Source of the DNA: an uncultured Saprospiraceae bacterium
GTDB lineage: Bacteria; Bacteroidota; Bacteroidia; Chitinophagales; Saprospiraceae
DNA: 64,000 nucleotides
Direction: 5' to 3'
Assembly: GCA_937959275.1 (NCBI GenBank)
Contig: CALGLU010000006.1
Coordinates: 62,001 to 126,000, forward strand
Numbering within the stretch: the stretch's first letter is position 1; each line of letters starts with the position of its first letter. A program made the position numbers and the translations under genes. Of this stretch, positions 1-10,100 are shown piece by piece. The notes under the pieces are model-generated. The model worked only from the letters and a program-made list of their open reading frames with translations. It was not told where the DNA came from and did no database searches.

Positions 1-2
1 AG

Positions 3-1025
3 GACGAAGTCGTCACCAAACGTAAATGGATGACGCAAGAGCACTTCCTTGATCTCATGGGTGCTACCAATCTTATCCCAGGACCTAACTCCACTGAGAT
101 GACGATGCACTGCGGGCACGAGCGGGCAGGGTGGAAGGGCCTCTTTGTGGCAGGCGCTTGTTTTATCTTTCCCGCAGTTGTCATCACTGCTTGTTTAGCT
201 TGGCTCTATGTCAAATATGGGCAGTTGCCAGCAGTCGAACCTTTTATTTATGGAATCAAGCCAGCAGTCATTGCGATCATCTTAATGGCAGCCTATCGCT
301 TAGGCAAAAAAGCAATCAAGACAACAACCTTAGCCATATTGGCTGTTGCGACAATCATCGTCTGTCTACTAGGTGTACATGAGATTGTTGCCTTATTCGG
401 ATGCGGAATTATTGGCCTGTTAATCTATTTCGCAAAGCGACAAACAACCACAGCCAATAGCTTTATTCCCTTTTTCTTTTTCCAATTCAGCTCACTCGTC
501 AAGATTGGCAGCCTGAAAATATTACTCAGCTTTCTTAAGGTGGGTGCAATCCTTTATGGTAGTGGCTATGTCTTATTTGCTTTTTTGGATGCTGAACTCG
601 TTGCCAATAATCTACTGAGTAGACAAGAGTTGTTGGATGCGATTGCAGTTGGCCAGTTTACACCAGGTCCAGTCTTATCCACAGCCACCTTCATCGGCTA
701 CCAACTGAATGGTTTTTCTGGCTCACTTGCAGCCACGCTCGGTATCTTCTTACCATCCTTTTTATTCGTACTTATACTCAACCCACTCATCCCTAAGATG
801 AGACAGTCCAAATGGATCTCTGCTTTTTTAGACGCAGTAAATGTGGCTGCGGTGGGATTGATTGTAGCAGTGGTTATTGAGATGGGTTTGGAGACCTTGA
901 CGGATTGGCGGATGATTATCATTGCCGTTGCCGCTCTGGTGACTGTGTTTGTTTTGAAGAAATTGAACAGTGCGTATATTGTCTTGGGAGGAGCGTTGTT
1001 GGGGTATGTGCTTCATTTCTTTTGA
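3..1025 (+). CDS. chrA: Chromate transporter ChrA family, 5' end outside window
   Basis: Membrane protein of the CHR family, which exports chromate or related oxyanions. The two homologous CHR halves are both visible: the first carries LIPGPNSTEM followed by a GHERAGWKG loop, the second carries GQFTPGPVLSTATFIGY, about 200 residues later. Many hydrophobic segments lie between and after them. The track starts at an ATG at 30, but the frame stays open to the window edge and the codons before it (EVVTKRKW) match the usual ChrA sequence before this point. The true start therefore lies upstream of base 1, and I annotate the open frame from base 3. Family assignment is firm; the substrate is inferred. 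Confidence 0.9.
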   Translation, partial: DEVVTKRKWMTQEHFLDLMGATNLIPGPNSTEMTMHCGHERAGWKGLFVAGACFIFPAVVITACLAWLYVKYGQLPAVEPFIYGIKPAVIAIILMAAYRLGKKAIKTTTLAILAVATIIVCLLGVHEIVALFGCGIIGLLIYFAKRQTTTANSFIPFFFFQFSSLVKIGSLKILLSFLKVGAILYGSGYVLFAFLDAELVANNLLSRQELLDAIAVGQFTPGPVLSTATFIGYQLNGFSGSLAATLGIFLPSFLFVLILNPLIPKMRQSKWISAFLDAVNVAAVGLIVAVVIEMGLETLTDWRMIIIAVAALVTVFVLKKLNSAYIVLGGALLGYVLHFF

Positions 1026-1128
1026 AGATTTAAATTTGTTGATATTTTTTTGATTCAATGGTGCGCTACTGGTGCAATGATGTGAAGAAATGGATCTGAT
1101 GTTAAATTCTGACTCGCGACTTTCCTAT

Positions 1129-1395
1129 CTGTCAGAATCAGGATTTATAGGATTATCAGAATTTCAGGATTGTCATAAATTGAAAAATAGTAGATGTTTT
1201 ACCTTAAGATCTGTTGATGGAATAAAACAGAATCATGCCCATCCCATAATCATAAAAATCATAGTGCAGACTGTCGTGCGATATACCAGATGCTACTTTC
1301 ATCTTTATTGTTTGGAGGAGAATCAATGATCTTTACGGGAATTCAAACAAAATCATAACCATCCTAAAATCCAGAAAATTCTGATTCAGACAGTT
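1129..1395. repeat. Three diverged copies of a ~45-bp intergenic repeat
   Basis: The gap of about 535 bp between chrA and the NfeD gene holds one plus-oriented copy (about 1129-1182, containing CTGTCAGAATCAGGATTT) and two copies in the opposite orientation (about 1231-1275 and 1351-1395, the latter containing AAAATTCTGATTCAGACAG). The reverse complements align along their whole length with scattered mismatches. The 79-residue ORF at 1090-1329 is a by-product of this repeat and is not called as a gene. Similar AT-rich 'aatcctgattcagac' repeats are common between Bacteroidota genes. Confidence 0.6.
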
Positions 1396-1560
1396 AGACT
1401 TTTTACAAATTTTTGATTCTGCCGGCATTCTCCCACTCTCCAAACCCTTATTTCACCATTCTATTTGTCGTTCATCCATAAAAACATTAGCTTCATCTAG
1501 AAAGAAAGAAAAACGAAACGACAATTTCACTTTACGTGTTAATAGATTAAACCTTAAAAC

Positions 1561-2088
1561 ATGAGCGAATTACTAACATGGATCTCAATAATTAGCGGTG
1601 GGATGCTCATCATTTTATTGCTACTCTCTTTAATAAGTGGATTAGATTTGGATATCGGCGGAGATGTCGATGTTGATGTTGATGCAGATGCAAGTAACAT
1701 CGGAGTCGTAAAAGGATTACTTACATTCGTATCAATCGGTACCTGGGTTGTAAAATTAGTGCTCTTAGTAGAACAAAATCCTATCATTGCCTTTGGCGGT
1801 GGCATATTAGCAGGTCTGATTGCCGTATTCCTTCTCAACGCCTTACTCCAATTCTTTTTAAAGAACCAAGCAAATGTGAATTGGTCACACGATGATGCAT
1901 TATATAAAGAAGGGAATGTATACCTAAAAATCCCTGCTGATTCAGGACAGGGTATTATCCAAGTAAAAATTAAAGGTGCTCTCAGAGAGATGAAAGCAAA
2001 AACAAAATCAAATACCGAAATCCCAACAGGCTCGCTTGTTTTAGTAGAAGATATTATTGATAATATTGCTATTGTAACACAAAAATGA
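1561..2088 (+). CDS. NfeD-like membrane protein, flotillin partner
   Basis: A 175-residue membrane protein with a hydrophobic segment at about residues 6-27, a short acidic run (DVDVDVDAD) near 35-43, two more membrane segments at about 50-70 and 76-97, and a soluble C-terminal part at about 105-175. The C-terminal part has the beta-rich pattern of an NfeD OB-fold (GIIQVKIKGALREMKA, then LVLVEDIIDNIAIV). NfeD proteins of this length are typically encoded next to flotillins and act with them in membrane organisation. The next gene, 29 bp downstream on the same strand, is a flotillin, which supports the assignment. Confidence 0.75.
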   Translation: MSELLTWISIISGGMLIILLLLSLISGLDLDIGGDVDVDVDADASNIGVVKGLLTFVSIGTWVVKLVLLVEQNPIIAFGGGILAGLIAVFLLNALLQFFLKNQANVNWSHDDALYKEGNVYLKIPADSGQGIIQVKIKGALREMKAKTKSNTEIPTGSLVLVEDIIDNIAIVTQK

Positions 2089-2117
2089 ACTCACTTTAAA
2101 TCATAAAACCTCATATC

Positions 2118-3533
2118 ATGACACAAGGAATTTTAATACTAATTGGATTTGTATTCTTCGTATTTCTTTTGATGACGATATTTTTTATCAGCCGATATAG
2201 AAGATGTCCTTCAGATAAAATATTAGTTGTCTATGGTAAAACACGTGGAGAAGAATCAGCAAAATGCTATGCTGGTGGTGCCACATTTGTTTGGCCAATT
2301 ATTCAAGATTATAAATATTTGGATTTGACACCCTTAAGCATTGATGTTAATCTACAAGATGCCTTGTCAAAACAAAATATTAGAGTCTCTGTGCCTGCAC
2401 AATTCACAGTTGGTATTTCTAACAAACCTGACTTAATGTTAGCTGCAGCAGAACGTCTCCTAAATTTACAAAGACCAGATATTAGTTCATTGGCGCATGA
2501 TATTATCATGGGACAGATGAGATTGGTGATTGCCAATATGGATATCGAAGAATTGAATACAGATAGAGATAAATTCGTAGAGTCTGTCTATAGAAATGTA
2601 GGTGATGAATTACACAAGATAGGACTAGAACTCATTAACGTTAACGTCACAGATATACAAGATGAATCTGGTTACATTCAAGCCTTAGGGAAAGAAGCTG
2701 CAGCAAAAGCAGTCAACGATGCAAAAGTCAAGGTCGCACAGGAAGTGCGAACGGGATCTATCGGTGCAGCAGAAGCAGAGCAAGAGCAAAGAATTAAAGT
2801 GTCAGATGCCAATAGCCGCGCTGAGATCGGTGTCGCTGTAGCAGAAGCCTCGGCACAAGAAGGAAAAAACAACTCAGCCATACTGATCGCCAACTCAAAC
2901 GCAACAAGAGATATCGAAATGGCTGAAGCACTTCGAAAGGCAACAGCTGCCAAAAATGTAGCAAGTGCGAAAGCCTTGGAGGAGTCATATATTGCCGAAC
3001 GATCAGCAGAGGAGGCTAGGGGTGCCAAAGAAATGGCGAGAAAAGAAGCAGACGAGATCGTAGACGCTGATGTCGAGAAAAAGAAAGCTGTCATTGCTGC
3101 TCAAGCAGAAGCTGAGCGTCAAAGAGAAATAGCAAAAGGGCAAGCAGATGCCATCTTATCCAAGTTGCTAGCGCAGGCTGAGGGCCAAGAAGCTCTATTG
3201 ACTAAGCAGGCAGAAGGATTTCAAAAATTAGTGAATGCTGCTGGAGGAGATCCTCAAAGCGCCATAGGATTTTTGATGGTAGACAAACTTGCAGAATTAG
3301 CAACGATACAAACTGGAGCGATTAAAGATCTTGACATCGATAAAGTCGTCGTCTATGATAGCGGCAATGGACAAGGTGTCGGTAACTTTGTCAAAGGACT
3401 CTATGGCATGATGCCTCAATTGAATGACTTCTTGGAGCAAAGTGGCATGAGCTTGCCAGAAAGCTTAGTGAAAGGGGAGTCGAAAGCCAAACACGAATCG
3501 AATGGTCAGGAAGCGAATGTAGAAGAGGTGTAA
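2118..3533 (+). CDS. floT: Flotillin-like SPFH domain protein
   Basis: 471 residues. An N-terminal membrane segment (about residues 4-26) is followed by an SPFH/band 7 domain (about 30-200) and a long Ala/Glu/Lys-rich coiled coil (about 200-360) with repeated EA and AEAE patterns typical of flotillins. The C-terminal part (DFLEQSGMSLPES) is polar. Flotillins form oligomeric scaffolds at membrane microdomains. The gene follows the NfeD-like gene in an apparent two-gene operon, matching the yuaF-yuaG arrangement known from Bacillus. A long palindrome directly downstream could end the transcript. Confidence 0.88.
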   Translation: MTQGILILIGFVFFVFLLMTIFFISRYRRCPSDKILVVYGKTRGEESAKCYAGGATFVWPIIQDYKYLDLTPLSIDVNLQDALSKQNIRVSVPAQFTVGISNKPDLMLAAAERLLNLQRPDISSLAHDIIMGQMRLVIANMDIEELNTDRDKFVESVYRNVGDELHKIGLELINVNVTDIQDESGYIQALGKEAAAKAVNDAKVKVAQEVRTGSIGAAEAEQEQRIKVSDANSRAEIGVAVAEASAQEGKNNSAILIANSNATRDIEMAEALRKATAAKNVASAKALEESYIAERSAEEARGAKEMARKEADEIVDADVEKKKAVIAAQAEAERQREIAKGQADAILSKLLAQAEGQEALLTKQAEGFQKLVNAAGGDPQSAIGFLMVDKLAELATIQTGAIKDLDIDKVVVYDSGNGQGVGNFVKGLYGMMPQLNDFLEQSGMSLPESLVKGESKAKHESNGQEANVEEV

Positions 3534-3565
3534 ATTTTAGTTAGGATGTGCAGTGCCCTGCTGCA

Positions 3566-3597
3566 AACCTTATAGGATTTCGAAATCCTATAAGGTT
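3566..3597. repeat. Perfect 32-bp palindrome, possible terminator
   Basis: Each arm reads AACCTTATAGGATTTC and the two arms are exact reverse complements. It lies 33 bp after the flotillin stop codon. A related sequence with the same outer arm occurs at 33828-33862. There is no long T tract here, so termination is possible but not certain. Confidence 0.6.
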
Positions 3598-3704
3598 GTC
3601 CTTGCCAACCTTCGAAACTTCCCGCTCCAATCTTCCGCCTTCTCAACAATGTCGCCATAACAAAATACCTAAAATTGGTGATACATCTTAAGGTCCAAAT
3701 GCCT

Positions 3705-3712
3705 TACTTTTG
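3705..3712 (+). promoter_or_regulatory. Candidate -7 box of the Asp-box protein gene
   Basis: TACTTTTG matches the Bacteroidota -7 consensus TAnnTTTG exactly and lies 46 bp upstream of the ATG at 3759. No convincing -33 TTTG at the expected spacing was found. Confidence 0.45.
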
Positions 3713-3758
3713 AATCACGAATTCCGATCTTAGTTTACGTCTCGACTAAATCTCCATT

Positions 3759-6185
3759 ATGAAACATCTTCATAGGCTATCATACAGTTTATTGATTGTA
3801 GTTATGCAGTTGACTCTTTTTTCTCAATCAAGCCAATTCATCAACCGTGGTATTGGTGGTGGTGGTGCACTCTTCTCACCCTCCATTAACCCTCACAACA
3901 ACAGCCAGCTTTACATCGCCTGTGACATGACACAGCTGTTTCAATCAGACAACAATGGCGAGCAATGGTCAATGACTCCCTTTACTGAATTAGTGGTGAC
4001 GCCACAAAGCGAGATCCAGTTTACGAATGATCCTGATATTCGTTGGACAGTTGGGATCGACTTTAGGAATGATATTACCTATCCAGCTAAAAGTATGGAT
4101 GGTGGTATGACATGGGATTTTGTGAATACTCCACAGCCCGATGGCGTGATCTATTTAGTGGCAGATTATGATGATCCAGATCGATTTATTGTATCAGATT
4201 ATAGACGGGTATATTTTACGAATGATGCAGGGGCGAGTTATTCTCAAGCCGTTTTTAATACGAATGGGACATATGTTGCGGGAGTCGTTTGGGATGACAT
4301 CAAGATTTATTTGGGTACGAACTATGGTGTGAGTTATAGTGACGATGATGGTATCTCGTTTCAGGATTTAGGCGTGCCCGGACTGCCTTCCAATACTGGT
4401 TTTGCAAGTATGGGTGGGGTCGTTGATAATGGTCAGGTGACATTGACTGGTGTCGTGTCTTCACAAGCTGATTTGTATCCGTGGGTGCAAGCTTCTGATT
4501 ATGGAGGCTATGCAGGTGTGTTTAAGTATGAAGTGGGAGTGGATGCCAACTGGGTTAACATCAGCCCAACCAATGCACCTAGCAATCATAAGTTTGTACA
4601 ATTGGCTCAGACCAATGTTACTGGCACCATCTACATTGCTGGTACGGATTCTAATAATTCATTCCCGATTGTATACAAAACGGTTGATGGCGGGGTGACT
4701 TGGTCGTCTATTTTTAAAACGCTGAATAATGAGAATATAGAAACCGCCTGGTGTGGATATACTGGAGATGAAAATTGGTGGTATGCAGAGTCGCCGATGG
4801 GGTTTACGGTCGCTCCCAATAATGCTAACCACATCGTGATGACTGACATTGGAGGGGTGCATCTGTCTTTAGATGGTGGCAAGAGTTGGGAGTCAAAATA
4901 TACAGATCAGAATTCCACTCATCCACCCGGAAATCCAACACCGCAGAATGACAGCTACCAAAGCAATGGATTAGAGAATACAAGTTGTTGGTGGCTGCAC
5001 TGGGAAGATAATCAACATCTGCTTGCGGCCTTCTCGGATGTTGGTGGCATCAGAAGTAGCGATGGTGGCTTGAGTTGGACCTACGAAAATGTCAATCGAT
5101 ACTATAACTCGACCTATCATATTTTAGAGCATCCCTCGAATGGCTATCTCTACACAGCAACATCGAGTGTTCACGATATGTATCAAAGTACGCGTCTTAA
5201 GGACAATATTTTAGATAATGGCTCTGGTGCAATTTTGATGACGAATACAGGCGGAGCGAGTTGGTCTGTACTTCATGATTTTGATCATCCGGTGATGTGG
5301 CTTTCCTTAGATGCTGATGATGCGAATGTGATGTATGCTTCCGTTGTGCATAGTGTGGACGGTGGGATATATAAGACTTCCAATTTGTCAGCAGGTAGTT
5401 CTTCGATTTGGACTCGCTTAGGGACTCCGCCCGGGACAGAAGGTCATCCTTTCAATATCCATTCGTTGGGCAATGGTGAATTGTTGTGTAGCTATTCTGG
5501 GCGGCGAGAGAATGCAGGGCCATTCACACAGAGTTCGGGGGTATTCTATAGTAGTAATGATGGAGCAACATGGACAAATGTTGGGACAAGCGATATGGAC
5601 TATTGGACAAAAGATGTTGTGATTGATCCACACGATCCGAATCAAAGTACTTGGTATGCCTGTGTCTTTAGTGGCTGGGGTGGAGCAGGGAATACTTCAG
5701 GAGGTGTGTACAGGACGACGAATAAAGGCGCTTCGTGGGACAGGATTGCCAATCATTATCGTGTCGAGTCGGTAGCGGTCCATCCGCAATATGAAAACAT
5801 CATGTTGCTTACCACTGAAGATGAAGGTCTGTGGATTAGCTACAATGTAAATGAAGCCGTGCCTGTTTTTGAACAGCTAGCGAGTTATGATTTTCAACAT
5901 CCAGTCAGAGTCTTTTTTGAGCCCAATGATCCTCAGAATGTGTGGGTCAGCAGTTTTGGAAATGGTTTGCGTTTGGCTGAGGGAGTGTGTTGGGATCGAG
6001 TGCAGATCGATGATGTGGCTTTGAGTTCGGGCATGTATGAGGCGAATCAGACGATTCAGTCTAAGGCGATTATTGATCAATCAGTTGTGGAGTATTCTGC
6101 GGGAGACTATATTTTGTTAGAAGATGGTTTTGACGTCAAGCAGGGCTCCCAGTTCGCAGCCTTCATTTTGGGTTGCCCGAATTAA
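3759..6185 (+). CDS. Secreted Asp-box (BNR/VPS10-like) propeller protein with C-terminal sorting-like domain
   Basis: 808 residues with a signal peptide (MKHLHRLSYSLLIVVMQLTL, cleavage near SQSS). At least seven Asp-box motifs are visible, such as DGGMTWDF, DGGVTWSS, DGGKSWES, DGGLSWTY and NDGATWTN. This is typical of sialidase, VPS10 or GH74-like propellers. Residues about 745-808 form a separate domain (YEANQTIQSKAIID, then GDYILLEDGFDVKQGS) ending in LGCPN. The same domain ends the proteins at 11248, 14311 and 53073. Hydrolase activity is possible, since GH74 enzymes have this fold, but I cannot identify catalytic residues, so the substrate is left open. Confidence 0.75.
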   Translation: MKHLHRLSYSLLIVVMQLTLFSQSSQFINRGIGGGGALFSPSINPHNNSQLYIACDMTQLFQSDNNGEQWSMTPFTELVVTPQSEIQFTNDPDIRWTVGIDFRNDITYPAKSMDGGMTWDFVNTPQPDGVIYLVADYDDPDRFIVSDYRRVYFTNDAGASYSQAVFNTNGTYVAGVVWDDIKIYLGTNYGVSYSDDDGISFQDLGVPGLPSNTGFASMGGVVDNGQVTLTGVVSSQADLYPWVQASDYGGYAGVFKYEVGVDANWVNISPTNAPSNHKFVQLAQTNVTGTIYIAGTDSNNSFPIVYKTVDGGVTWSSIFKTLNNENIETAWCGYTGDENWWYAESPMGFTVAPNNANHIVMTDIGGVHLSLDGGKSWESKYTDQNSTHPPGNPTPQNDSYQSNGLENTSCWWLHWEDNQHLLAAFSDVGGIRSSDGGLSWTYENVNRYYNSTYHILEHPSNGYLYTATSSVHDMYQSTRLKDNILDNGSGAILMTNTGGASWSVLHDFDHPVMWLSLDADDANVMYASVVHSVDGGIYKTSNLSAGSSSIWTRLGTPPGTEGHPFNIHSLGNGELLCSYSGRRENAGPFTQSSGVFYSSNDGATWTNVGTSDMDYWTKDVVIDPHDPNQSTWYACVFSGWGGAGNTSGGVYRTTNKGASWDRIANHYRVESVAVHPQYENIMLLTTEDEGLWISYNVNEAVPVFEQLASYDFQHPVRVFFEPNDPQNVWVSSFGNGLRLAEGVCWDRVQIDDVALSSGMYEANQTIQSKAIIDQSVVEYSAGDYILLEDGFDVKQGSQFAAFILGCPN

Positions 6186-6294
6186 AATTTGTCTTCTTTG
6201 TGAATTCCGGCGAGAGGTCAAAGCCTCAATGTCATTTAGTTAACAACATTTAACATTAAAATTATCAACACTATTGATGATGTTCTATCCAAAA

Positions 6295-6370
6295 ATCAAC
6301 TCAAAACTCAACACTCAAAACTCAAAACTCAACATCCAACACCCAACACTCAAAACTCAACACTCAACAT
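6295..6370. repeat. Degenerate tandem array of CTCAAAACTCAACA-type units
   Basis: About 75 bp made almost entirely of short units such as AACTCAACACTCAAAACTC, lying between the convergent Asp-box gene and the LytTR regulator. The reverse-complement version of the core (GTGTTGA) occurs four times at 45313-45340. Such arrays are common intergenic simple repeats in Bacteroidota. Confidence 0.7.
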
Positions 6371-6372
6371 TT

Positions 6373-7128
6373 TCAACCCCCCAATTCCTTCTTAACCAAA
6401 TGCCGTCGGCGTCTTGATACTTCAATTTCATCACCGGAGTTGAGCATGACCTTACCTGAGTTAAGATAGGTTTTAATATGAGTCTTATTTATCAAATGGG
6501 ATTTATGTATGCGGATGAAGCCGTGATCTGAAAGTAGTTCGGAATATTCTTTTAGTGTTTTCGCAACTAGTACATTGGGTTTTTCATTAAAGTGAAATTG
6601 CGAATAATTCATGTCAGCTTCTATGCGGATGATTTCAAAAAGATCATACATATACATTCCTCCTTTAGTTGGGAGTGCAATTCTAAATTGAGTTGGCTCT
6701 TTCTTGGATAAATTATCCAGAAGGTTTTTATAGAGTTTATTTTGTTCTAGAATAATGGATCGATGAGCGATAAAGCGCAAGATGGCTTCTTTTAGCTCTT
6801 CAGGATCTATTGGTTTTAACAGATAATCAAGCGCACTGAATTTAATGGCTTTAATTGCGTATTGGTTAAAGGCTGTTGTATAAATAATCCCAAAATTCCA
6901 CACATCAAGCTCTTTTAATAAATCAAAGCCATTGAGATAGGGCATTTCAATATCAAGAAAAATTAAATCTGGATTGAAGCTAGCTATTTTTTGTAAACCA
7001 GCTTTTGCACCCAAGGCTGTTTCCAGATGAGTGATCTGTGGGGCGTGTACTTGTATGAGTTCAGACAGGTAATGGAGCGCCTGTTCTTCATCGTCAATAA
7101 TTAAGGCCTTTACGAGTTTGTTATTCAT
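6373..7128 (-). CDS. LytTR-family response regulator
   Basis: 251 residues. The receiver domain occupies about residues 6-125, with the acidic pocket IDDEE at 11-15 and the phospho-acceptor Asp59 in LIFLDIEMP; the LDYLLKPID motif carries the conserved Lys. The LytTR DNA-binding domain spans about 145-247 (ALPTKGGMYMYDLFEIIRIE, then GFIRIHKSHLIN). Its start overlaps the end of the upstream kinase gene by 8 bp, so the two are co-transcribed and form a cognate pair. The ACCGTTAAATAA tandem sites upstream of 10446 and 12718 resemble LytTR operators and are probably its targets (inference). Confidence 0.93.
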   Translation of the reverse strand: MNNKLVKALIIDDEEQALHYLSELIQVHAPQITHLETALGAKAGLQKIASFNPDLIFLDIEMPYLNGFDLLKELDVWNFGIIYTTAFNQYAIKAIKFSALDYLLKPIDPEELKEAILRFIAHRSIILEQNKLYKNLLDNLSKKEPTQFRIALPTKGGMYMYDLFEIIRIEADMNYSQFHFNEKPNVLVAKTLKEYSELLSDHGFIRIHKSHLINKTHIKTYLNSGKVMLNSGDEIEVSRRRRHLVKKELGG

Positions 7129-10100
7129 AATTCATCGGTAGAGTTAAGATGACTTTAGTACCTGTAGGTGTTTGATTCTGGTCTTTTAGATCCTCGATTT
7201 TGAAATTAATTTTCTCGTCACTCTGTAATTTAATCAATTCTATGCGCTCTGTAGATAAGCGCATGCCTTTTGATTGGTGCTGGATTCTGGATGTGTTTTT
7301 CTTTTTGAGTTCAGCCGATCGATCTCTACCAATGCCATTGTCTTCGATTTCGCAGCACAGCAAATCTTGATTGTCGAGGCAATAAAAGCGGATCCACAAT
7401 TTTCTGTTATCGGCTTTATGCATCAGACCATGCCAGATAGAATTTTCAATAAAGGGTTGAATAAGAAAGGAGGGTAGCATTATTTCTTCGGGATCGATAT
7501 CTTCACTCAACTCAATGGCATACTCTAATGATTTGCCAAATCTCAGTTTTTCCAGTTCGAGATATAAGTCTAAGAACGCTACTTCTTTATCTAATGGGAT
7601 ATAATCTTTTTCAGAATAATTTAAAACCATCCTCAATAATTTTGAGAATTTACTTAAGTAAGTAGAAGCGATATTTAGGTTTTGCGCCACAATACTTGCC
7701 TGGATGGCATTCAAACAATTAAACATAAAATGAGGATTCATCTGCGAGCGAATAGCTCTTATTTTTAATTCTGCAATTAATTTATTGACTTTGTTTTTTT
7801 CTGCTTCCGCTTTTTTATACAATGCTTCTTTACGCTTAAAATAATACCGAACAGCTAAGAAGCCCAATAGAAGGCAAGTAACCGTAAACCAGCTTGTTTT
7901 CCAAAATGCAGGTCTAATCTCAAATGTATACTCAAGAGGATTGATTTGACTAATACCAAATGAATTACTAGCATTGAGTTTAAATGTATAGTGTCCAGAT
8001 GGGAGGTTTGGATAATTAATGATGCCTCCAGTTGAACTGATTTGTGGCTCTTTATCGATACCTATTAGCTGGTATGTATAGCTTACATCAGCTAGGTCAC
8101 GCATGCTAATGGCATTCACATGAAAAGAAATGTAATTTTTGTAATAGGGTAAACTAAGGTCTGTCACTAAACCAGATATTGAGTCTATGCCTGTGCCAAA
8201 TTGTACCAAATCTTCTTGCCGACCATCGATGAGCACGTCATAAATATGTAAATAAGGAGCTTGCTCGTTTTTCTTGAGCAAGGTAGGATCAATACTAGAT
8301 AAACCATTTGTAGAAGCTAACCAGATGAGTCCACTCGTATCCTCTATCATTTTAATGGAAGCATAGGACTCTAGACCAAACCCATTATTTTTATTAAAGC
8401 AAATTGGAGATGTGAAGCTGCTGTTTTTTATGTCACTAATTAGACATATTTCATTGTAGCCCACTGCCCAAATTTGACCTGCTTTTGTTTCTAATATATC
8501 TATAAATGTATTGGTACTTAATTCATTTTCTTTGGTATAATTAGTTATTATTTCTGGATTTTGATCACTGTTAAAACGACATTCAAGGATACCGTTTTGC
8601 TTTGTTGCGATGTAGGTGAATCCATTGCTTGCTCTTATGCAATCGGATATATCTAATTCTTCTTCGACGTCTATCGATAGTGGATATGGCTGGAGTGTAT
8701 CATCTTTAATATGAAATAATCCAAAATTGGTTCCAACCCAAAGTTTGCTACCAGGTCCTTCAATAATCTGATTGACTTGAAAATAATTAGCTACATCATT
8801 TCCAAATTTGTATGGGCTTAATTGAATTTGACCTTGATTAATAATTTCTAATTTTGTTACACCCAATTCTCCTCCAAGCCATAATTCTTGTTGCGAGGAT
8901 TCGAAAATGCATTTCAGGCCATTATTTATAAGGCCATCATCTTCGGTGTATTGTTGAATTCCGTTTTTATGTATTCTAAATAAACCTCTATAGTTAGAGG
9001 CAATCCAAAGCGTTGAATGTTGGTCTTCATGGAAATCCACAAGTTCAGATCGTGTGTCGAGGATATGCCTGATAATAGCTGCTGATGGCTTGTCTGGATC
9101 TTTTTGGTAAAGGGTGCCGTAATTTCCACCTAGTAAAAGCTGACCCGAATCTAATAATTCTATACCGTACAATTCAAGTTTAGACGCATGTGCAGTTTGT
9201 GTTAGTTGCTTGAAATTATTTTCTACAAGTTTATATAAACCGGAATGAGAGGCAATCCAGAAATTGTCTTCAGAATCAAGTAGCAATTCTCTAGGAAAGA
9301 AAACATTTTCATCTTGCAAGTTGATTAATTTTTGAGGGGAATCTTGTTTGACACTAAATAAATCAAAGGCCGTCAAGACAATGTATTCTTGATTTCGGAT
9401 GATGATAGATTGTGGATGTTTTATTGGATTCCAAATAGCAGAGGTTACTCCCTGTATTGTTTTGTACATGTACGATTGTGGTGCTGCCCATAAGACAGAA
9501 TCGGCTGAGTAGGGAAAAATGGATGTGATCTTTAATGATTCTTTTCCATATGAATCATACAGAATATGTAGACTGTCACGATAGTATTTAGTCAGATAAT
9601 AATCATTGGCAATCCACACATTTCCGATTGAATCTAATTTGATCCTAGCGCAACGTTTATCTTCTAATCTCGAATTTGTCCACGCGTTTAAGATGGACAA
9701 TTCTTCTAGAGCAGAGGGATCATCAATCGCAGTTCTCAAAATGTGTGCAGGTATCTTAAGCGGACCAAGTGTAGTAGCTACCCACACGTTTTTCTCTTCA
9801 TCTATGGTCATTTCGTTGACAGAGAATGTAATCCCTTCCTCACTAGGCCAAGGTATTGCTTTGATCGTGTTGCCTTTCTTGACAAACAGTCCTTCCATTC
9901 CACCGAGTAATAACACAGATTTTTCATATTCTCGAATACAGAAAATAGTGCCAATCCGTTGTCCTTCAGCAGAGGTATAGTTTATAAAATGTTGCCCATC
10001 AAATCTGCTAATCCCTAGGTACGTCCCTGCCCAAATAAACCCTTGACTGTCCTGAACAATCGTTTCTATTTTTGGTGAGTTTAAGCCATTGGCTAGGCCG

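Noticed and set aside
1090-1329. 79-residue ORF in the chrA-NfeD gap
   Set aside because: It runs through the 45-bp repeat family and has no protein-like features.
2678-3094. 138-residue minus-strand ORF
   Set aside because: It is antisense to the Ala/Glu-rich coiled coil of the flotillin gene; the Ser/Ala-rich reading is a by-product of that codon pattern.
6295-6370. CRISPR-like array
   Set aside because: The units are short, degenerate and contiguous without unique spacers, and no cas gene is near.
9606-9980. 124-residue plus-strand ORF inside the propeller kinase
   Set aside because: Antisense shadow; the kinase propeller repeats on the other strand are clear.
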